Origin: Aaosphaeria pasadenensis
Taxonomy: Eukaryota; Ascomycota; Dothideomycetes; Pleosporales
Length of the DNA: 64,000 nt
Direction of reading: 5' to 3'
Assembly (NCBI GenBank): GCA_022813625.1
Contig: JAKLMB010000001.1
Span: forward strand, 806,001 to 870,000
The position numbers and the translations under genes are program-made. The notes beneath the pieces were generated by a model that saw nothing but the letters and a program-made list of their open reading frames with translations, did no database searches and was not told the origin of the DNA. Positions 57,297-64,000 of the stretch are shown here, piece after piece (within the stretch, counting starts at the first letter, position 1; the number at the start of each line of letters is the position of its first letter).

Positions 57297-58741
57297 ACTC
57301 GAAAAACGTCTTGCTCAAGGAAAACAAACTTGTTGGAAAAGTGTCAACAGATATCAGAATCGGGTTACGATATTGCACGAGCCGGTGGCGGTTGAGACTG
57401 CCACACGGTGCATACACTCTCTTATCTCTTATGTTTCAACTTGTCAATAGTTTCCCTTCCAGTAAATAGTACAGAGGTACCGATGTAAACGAAACGGGGA
57501 TTGCGGAGGAAAGCCATATTGATAGCATCGGCTTTCGGCCGCGACAGCGATATCATCTGAGTATTATTCATGGTCTATACCACAAAAAAGGAATCAATGG
57601 CAGTGACTGCAGTGATCATAAGTGCAAATCCATCACACCCTCTGAGAGGTTGATAGAGAATGTTCTTCGGCTCTATATGCTTGACATTACCTAGCTGTAC
57701 ATGCTTGAGCAACATGCTTGCGGTCGATCCATATCCCCGCTTCTGATGTCAGCTGGTCGTGCCGCTGGAGGCGCGCCTATGAGGTGGCAACGGCTTGGCG
57801 TAGACGAATGCACTCAGTTTCGGATCTCTGACTACCTGAGAACATCTCTATAATTCTTTCTTGGGCATGAGTTGGATGATAGGTCGTGTAGTGGTAACAA
57901 ATTGCGTATAGTCAAAGGAACGAGCGTGATCAACAACAAGTCATTGAACACCTCTTTAGGCAACTGTAGCGTTTCATGGTCGAGGAATGGCCATTGGCGA
58001 CCGAGCGAACAATGGCATTGGTCACGATAGGTTGATCTTTCTCAGGCTGTATACAATGTTATGGTTAAGTGGCAAGATGGCAAGATGAATCCTGTTGTAG
58101 CAAAGTCGTGGAGCGGCTATCTGGTGCTCATTGAATCTATCGTCTTGTAGGTAGTCATCAAAGGAGATGGGAATTTGGAACTAGAAGCACTCGAACGAAC
58201 GGACCGCAAAGGGAATTGTGTCGTTGATTATTTAATTCTAAGCGCCAGGGTGAGAGAAAGAGGAATTGAAGGAATTGAAAGGCGCGAGTTAGATGTTAGA
58301 TACAAGACGAGGCGAGGCGTGATGAGTGAAGTAAGTGGAGAGGGCAAGAAGAGGACGCGCTAAGGAATGAACTTGGCAATCACACACCCGCCCATCCATT
58401 CAATGTGCCAGACTGCCAGTCGAGTGTCCACCACCCACCATCCGATCCGCCCACTAGTGAATGACTTGTACCCGGACGACATACGAGTACCACCAGTGAC
58501 CACCACCACCTACCACCTACCTTACCTTACCTTACCTGACTACCGTCGGAGGCTTCTTCTTCTCGACCTTTACCCTTTCTCGTACTCGCATACGCAGTAC
58601 GCATTACCCTTCTGCCAAACTGGTTCCGTGCTTGGTTTTCCACCCCCCACGGCGGTGGACTTGCATGCCTGGCGTCCTTGGGTTTTGGTCTCGTCTACCT
58701 CTGCTTCCTTCTCTCGACTCTCTCCCTCTCTCTAGTTCGCC
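57297..58741. other. Intergenic region upstream of the RING gene
   Basis: This 1.45-kb gap holds no supported gene. Its last ~350 bp are pyrimidine-rich, with a (CCTTA)n run at 58517-58536 and CCACC-rich stretches, and are the probable promoter and leader of the RING gene. The frame at 58367-58735 is low-complexity leader sequence. Confidence 0.5.
58517..58536 (+). repeat. (CCTTA)n microsatellite in a leader region
   Basis: Four tandem CCTTA units follow CCACCTA-like repeats about 205 bp upstream of the RING gene ATG. Confidence 0.75.
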
Positions 58742-61700
58742 ATGCCTAATCAATCCCCGACCCCGCCAACCGTGGCTGGAGCCAGACCAAAGACCTCATC
58801 TTCGTCTCTTCTATCATCCAATGCTGCTAGCAGTTCGCAACAATCTATATCCATGGCGTCGAGCGGAAGACCAGGCCGTGGTAGCACCCCAACCTTGACC
58901 GGCCCAAAACCAACAGCCAAGGCTGCGGATGGCGAACGGCCTACACGCCCATCGAGTAAAGACAGCCTCAAGGCCAAGTTGAAGAAACCCGAGCTGGAAG
59001 CTCCGAGGCCCAGCAAGTCAGATGAGGTGAGTGGCCTTGCCTTGTGAGTATAATCAAGTCACCGGATTGCTGATTGTACTTCCGTCCAGCAACTCAAGGT
59101 TCTCAAGGCCGATTTTGACAGCCTCCGCTCACACCTCACTTGCAAAATATGTGACCGCCTTTTATACCAACCATACATCATCTCCTGTGGACATACATAC
59201 TGCTATAGCGTAAGTTCCATTGCTACTCATGGAGAATTGCACTAAACTGTGTTGACCAGTGCCTCTGCACCTGGTTCGTCAACAATAAGTCTCGAAAGAC
59301 TTGTCCGGATTGTCGAGCTGTTGTGACGGAGCAACCAGCACCAGCATACTTGGTAAGTAGCTATCCTTTGCATGATATCATAGCACCCCCGCCCAATCTG
59401 ACAAATCATAGATTCGCGAAATGACAATGGTCTTCATCACTCGAGCCGAACTTCTACCCGCGGGCGAGACGATAGAGCAGCACAGAAAATGGCAAAAGGA
59501 AGAGGCAGACCTGGTCCAGCAAGACAAAGATAGCCAAGACCGGCAGACGGGCGGTCTTTTCAAGGGCTGCTTCCGTGTGAGCCGTCCCACCCTTCGTGCC
59601 GTCAGAGACCAAGAGGATGGCGTCGAACGTTGCCCTCTTTGTGCATGGGAGCTTGAAGATGGTGAATGTGCACAGTGCGGCCTCCTCTTCGACGAAAATG
59701 GAGAACTGGGCTGGGGAGATTCTTTCACGGGTTTCAGCGACATGGACGAGATGTCTGAGCGTGACATGTCGGGAGAGGATCTCGATGCTGAAATGGACAT
59801 GGATGATGTATACGACGGGTTCGATAACAGGGGCCCTTGGCCCGGCTACACAAGAGAGGAGCATGATTCATACATGATGCAGCGTTACCTCGAGCATGGA
59901 ATCCCACCGCATGCATACGCCCCTCGCCGTCGAATGACCCATAGCGAGGCCGGGAGCCGTGGCAGATCCTACAGCCAAAGCATTGTGTCGGACATGTACA
60001 CGGAAGAAATGGACACGGTTGAAGAAGAGGAGGACGAAGACGAGGTTGAAGATTCCTCAATGAATGACTTCATTGCGGAGGACGACGAAGAAGAAGAAGC
60101 AAGCTCGCTTAGTACTTCTTCCACGCCGGGCCAAACCCCACAACCATCTGGTAGTCGCAGGCCAGTGCAAAGCCGAGCCCGCCGCGTTGTAGAGTCCGAT
60201 GCTTCTTCCACTACTTCCAGTGTCATCGAGGAGGAGGAGGAAGATGAAGAAGACCAGGGTCCAATTCGACGAGGCCAACGCAATCGAGCACAAACACGAC
60301 TTCTCAACCGCGCGAATGGCTCTCGCGAACCCACCAGACCGCCTTCATCTGCCTCAACAGAGGCGTCACATGAACAGGACCTCGACGAGGATACACAAGC
60401 GTTATTACGAGCAGATGGATGGATGTTACAGCACGATGGGCCAGATGAGGAAATGGAGGGAGAAGATGATGATGATAGCGACGGAGGGCGCACGACCGTT
60501 GGGTGGGAACCGACCGCGAATTCCAATGACAGAGTCCGAATGGGCGGTTCTCTAACACCTACTGCAGATCGACCTCGGCCTAATGGCACCATACGACCCC
60601 CTTCGCGTACCGGCAACCCTCGATTCATGGACGCATCACGCGGCCTACGACGGAGATCGTCCGTTCTCACAACGTCAACAATGAGTTACGAAGACGGAGA
60701 GGCGGATGATGATGACTCGGATAGGGATCAGGATGGTGATATTACCATGGCTATGAATGCTCTACGACAGCGCCGTTCCCGCGCCCAGTTACGCAACTCC
60801 GTTGGGCTTCATCCCCACAACCCCAATGTCAATAACAGATTCGCGAATCGAGGCTTTTCCCAAGGTGACGCTATTGATTTGGATACTGATGACAACTCAG
60901 ACACGTCACAAAATGGAAACCGTAGCAATGCTCCTCGTGTGCGTCACCCAGAGTACAATCCCCGGATCAGTTGGATGTTTGCAGACCATCAGCGTGCTTT
61001 GCAAGAGTTTCAACGTGGTGGTCCCCTTCTGGATCTAGAGGCTCGCTCAACGACTCCAATTGCTCGTCCGCGGACAGCGAATCGAGGCCGTCCGAGCCCA
61101 GGTCCTCAATTTTCGCCCTTCATGGCACCTGCACGTTTACGAACGCCTTCGATGGACCATCCGTCAGCCAATCCCGTTGGCATGCGAGGCTTGGTCTCCC
61201 CTCCGAGACGTTCAGTTGCTACGCCGACCAGCCCTGCCGCTACTCGTTCTGAGAACGCTCTCCTCATCAACACTGCCATGGCGACTGCAAACACCACCAC
61301 CAGTGGTCCCGAAAGTGCCGCAGCCATTTCTGGTCAAGAAGGAGTTGCATCTACATCACAACAGCAAGCCAATGCAGTGTCTCAATTGCAACCAACATCA
61401 GTGGTTGATATCATAGATCGACCACTTAGTAGAGTGAGCGCACGGCCTCCATCGGCGGCGGGCAGACGAAATTCTGCAGGGTTTTCTCCAGTATATCAGG
61501 GATTTCCCCATTCAAGCGTAGGCCTCAACGTACCTGGAAGGATGATTCAGAATCAACGACTTGGCGGCAACCCTTGGGCACATTTGATGCAACAAAGTGT
61601 ACGGCCGCGCAACTCTCGGCCTGTTCTGCGGGATCAATCATCCACAGCAACGTTGCGGCCGGCGAATTCTCGCATCAACATACGAGAAGCTGCAGGGCAA

Positions 61701-62339
61701 CAGCAAGGTATCAGGCCGCAGGTGTCAAGAATGGATCTGCGGCACCAAAGCTCGCGAAGGCGACTCAATCCTCAAGCATCGACCCGTACCCTCCGCGCCA
61801 GCGAACATGCTCGGCCCCCTCCCTCGCCAGTATCGAACGCAGGGACTAATTCCTCGTCCATTGGCCAAACCACGTATCTATCGGAAGCTGAGCGCAACAC
61901 AAGAGCTCGTGAACTTGTCAACAACAGGCTACGTTTAATTCAGCAACCAAACTCGAATCCCGTACGCACCAATCCCTTCACGCAGGGCTTTCGACAAGCA
62001 GCCAATGTCAACGAAAGAGTCGCACCAGGCGCGACTCTCGGAGAGCCCCTCCACATAAGGAGCAATTCCAACGAGAGCAATATCTCAAACAATTCATCCG
62101 CGACTGCTCAGTCTGGTTCTTCTTCTCCCAACCTTAACCGCCGTCGAAGTAACCGGAATATGGCGGCCCCAGCAGCCCCTCCGATGGCAACAAACCAAGG
62201 AAACTTCATCTATGCTAACGACTATCTACGACCACAACAACGCCCACTTCACAACAGTAATCCTGTTTACGAATCTCCGCTGAACCCGCCAGCTCACAAC
62301 ATGAACACTATGGTCACCGCTAGTGGTCCACTCATCTAA
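58742..62339 (+). CDS. Large RING-finger protein (probable E3 ubiquitin ligase)
   Basis: Exons 58742-59026, 59090-59209, 59260-59352 and 59412-62339, all joined in phase 0, give 1141 aa. A Ser/Pro-rich basic N-terminus (1-95) leads into QLKVLKADFDSLRSHLTCKI and a C3HC4 RING split across exons 2 and 3: CKIC, CGHTYCYSC and CPDC, so an E2-binding ligase is likely. A second Cys cluster, CPLCAWELEDGECAQCG, looks like a zinc ribbon. The rest is disordered and very acidic (EEEEDEDEVEDSS; EEEEEDEEDQ), then rich in Arg, Ser, Gln and Asn. Short N-terminal RING plus long tail recalls the yeast histone-directed ligase Psh1 only in outline. Substrates are unknown. Confidence 0.88.
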
Positions 62340-63663
62340 CACTCTTCACCTCTAAAGCGCGGGGTGTGCAGCTAGCCTACATGGTTTACACAGGAACGCC
62401 ATGCTGCATAAAGTGCATTACGAATCCATTCTATATTCTCTTTTGTTCTCGTTTTTACTTTTACGTTGAAGGCCACTGCATCCTTCTTAGCATGGAGTTT
62501 GGTTTTGAGGGCATTCATGACTACCTACGAATATGAATATTTCCTTCTGTCTGTGGCGCTTTTGGAATCAAAATAGTATTCTGGCATTTTGTAGGCGTCG
62601 AGCTCTCTTTCACAACAGGACTGATACCAAATCATGTCGCTTGGTAGCGACCTCACGGGAATGGGTCATAGCGATACTGGCGCAAATTCATTGTTAGTGC
62701 TTCAGTAACATTTACTTTCCGGGCGTGATGTAATGACAAAGAAAGGAATATTTTGGATTCATGCCCACTCGTCTTTGTTAGCCATTCAAGTGATTGCAAT
62801 GCTTGTCGCCATGCCTGCTTTATGTTCCATATATGTGTCTGATAAGCGTCATCTGAGTCAGTACTCACTATTTTGGCGGTCCTAGCCTTGCCACGAGTAC
62901 ACGATGATCAGCTATCTGTTGATTCAGAGTAGTTTATTGTGAACATATGACTGGTTGCATACGGTGAGGTAAGTTGTTCCCTCCGTGATCTGAAACATGG
63001 GGATCTTGAGGTGAAGTTAGATTCGCAATTTTCCCGTTAATCTAAAGCATGAAGTCATGTCCAAAGCAAACGGACTCCAAAAGGCAGACATAATGTAATG
63101 TTACAAGTTGTTTGAAACATGAGTTGGGCTTTCATGGGGAAGATCATGGCAGGTTGGTTGTGAAATCTCTCTTCTGTTTCCCTGCGATAGTAAAAGATTG
63201 TGAAGTGACTTCAGCGAATGTGGAGATCACTTGTCTGGTCTGTTACAGGACCAGTACTTCGAGTTCGTCAGCTTCTTCGTTTGTTATTTGTAGCATCACG
63301 AGATAAATTTGTTTGAAAGTCTCATCGTTCAAATGAGAAGTATCATCAACCACTGAAGCTTTGGCGACTGGTTCTGTATTCACTCTTTCGCCGCTGTCCA
63401 AAACAAACAAAGGATCGTCAACAGCAACAACAATAACAACAACAATAACTTCACATCTCATACACACAACCTACAACAGCATAAAGAGCCCTCGCCTCGG
63501 TATGCCGCAAGCATTCAATGGCACTACCATCGAACTAGTGAGAGCCTGCCATACTATTGATTATCACTTTCCTTCTAGATCGTTGTTGCTATCCAAGTAA
63601 TTGAGCCCTGCAACTACCCGCTTCCCCAACGACATTTATCGCTCCTAGAAGGTGGCTGCAGCT
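62340..63663. other. Intergenic region, nothing recognised
   Basis: This 1.3-kb AT-rich gap follows the RING gene. The short frames (62653-62868, 63112-63306) are featureless. A CAACAACAATAACAACAACAA tract at about 63419-63446 lies in the promoter or leader of the gene that starts at 63664. Confidence 0.5.
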
Positions 63664-64000
63664 ATGGTTACACTACCTTGGCTCAACCTTAGCCCGAGAA
63701 AGCGCAAACCTACACACGTGCTCTCTACAACATCCTCGAGTGCCGCGGCCAATAATGACATAAAAGTCGACAACACGCCACATCCGCTCCATAAGCCATT
63801 CGTGGGTACCCGGAATCATTCGACGCGCAAGCCCGAGCATGGAATTTGGACATGCTGCAAGTGTAACGCACGAAATCATATGTATGTCCCCATGGGAAAC
63901 CCTTCCCGCTCCCCTTCCTTACATTATCAAAAAATCCCAGTGTGCATGCTAACACATAATCCTCAGGCAACTGCGTCCCGGAAAGCATCCAATCGGTGCC
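63664..64000 (+). CDS. CxxC-containing fungal protein, 5' part (cut by window edge)
   Basis: ATG 63664 opens a frame that runs to 63881; a phase-2 intron (63882-63966, GTATGT to CTCAG) then joins exon 2, which continues past the window. The translation carries a basic, Ser/Thr-rich lead and then HGIWTCCKCNARNHM joined to QLRPGKHPIGA. A tryptophan followed by CxxC-x-(N) and a later PGKHPIG is a pattern I know from many small filamentous-fungal proteins of unknown function with paired CxxC knuckles. Only about 84 codons are visible. Reading through the intron also stays open, so the splice rests on the signals and the PGKHPIG match. Confidence 0.55.
   Translation, partial: MVTLPWLNLSPRKRKPTHVLSTTSSSAAANNDIKVDNTPHPLHKPFVGTRNHSTRKPEHGIWTCCKCNARNHMYVPMGNPSRSPSLHYQKIPVCMLTHNPQATASRKASNRC

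Overview
The window is nuclear DNA of a filamentous ascomycete (Pezizomycotina; class not determinable from this sequence, Dothideomycetes-like at best). Signs are short introns (mostly 48-95 nt) with GTAAGT-type donors and CAG/TAG acceptors, long untranslated gaps, a Zn2Cys6 regulator, a bifunctional alpha-beta tryptophan synthase, a NACHT-type STAND protein, and no bacterial-style operons. About 22 genes are supported; most need splicing, and I rebuilt exons from reading-frame phase and family conservation.

Left part (1-16 kb): the 5' half of an STK19-like gene (-), divergent from a DGAT2 diacylglycerol acyltransferase (+); a Zn2Cys6 transcription factor (-); a family 3 beta-glucosidase with a PA14 insert (-), divergent from an AIG1/FAR-17a membrane protein (+); a zinc-finger protein of unknown role (-); and the Rab geranylgeranyltransferase beta subunit BET2 (-).

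Middle part (16-39.7 kb): a repeat-rich 3.3-kb gap leads into a RhoGAP protein (+). Then come the glycogen debranching enzyme GDB1 (+), a HIRAN-SNF2-RING helicase/ubiquitin ligase of the Rad5/HLTF type (+), RNA polymerase II subunit RPB11 (-), a Pch2/TRIP13 AAA+ ATPase (+), a cysteine-rich single-pass membrane protein (-), a mitoribosomal SOD-fold protein (+) and the four-exon COX23 gene (-).

Right part (40-64 kb): a NACHT STAND protein (-), then a group of metabolic enzymes: FGGY sugar kinase (+) and tryptophan synthase (-) tail to tail, a divergent GAPDH paralogue (+) and a PfkB sugar kinase (-) tail to tail, then a 2-oxoglutarate/Fe(II) dioxygenase-like gene (+). The gaps here hold a 137-bp tandem duplication and a 290-bp MITE-like element with 65-bp inverted ends. 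The window closes with a large acidic RING-finger protein (+) and the 5' end of a CxxC-containing gene (+).

The most interesting lead is the 44-57 kb group. Tryptophan synthase releases glyceraldehyde-3-phosphate, the substrate of the neighbouring non-canonical GAPDH, and two sugar kinases flank them. Whether this is a functional cluster or an accident of position cannot be settled from sequence alone.
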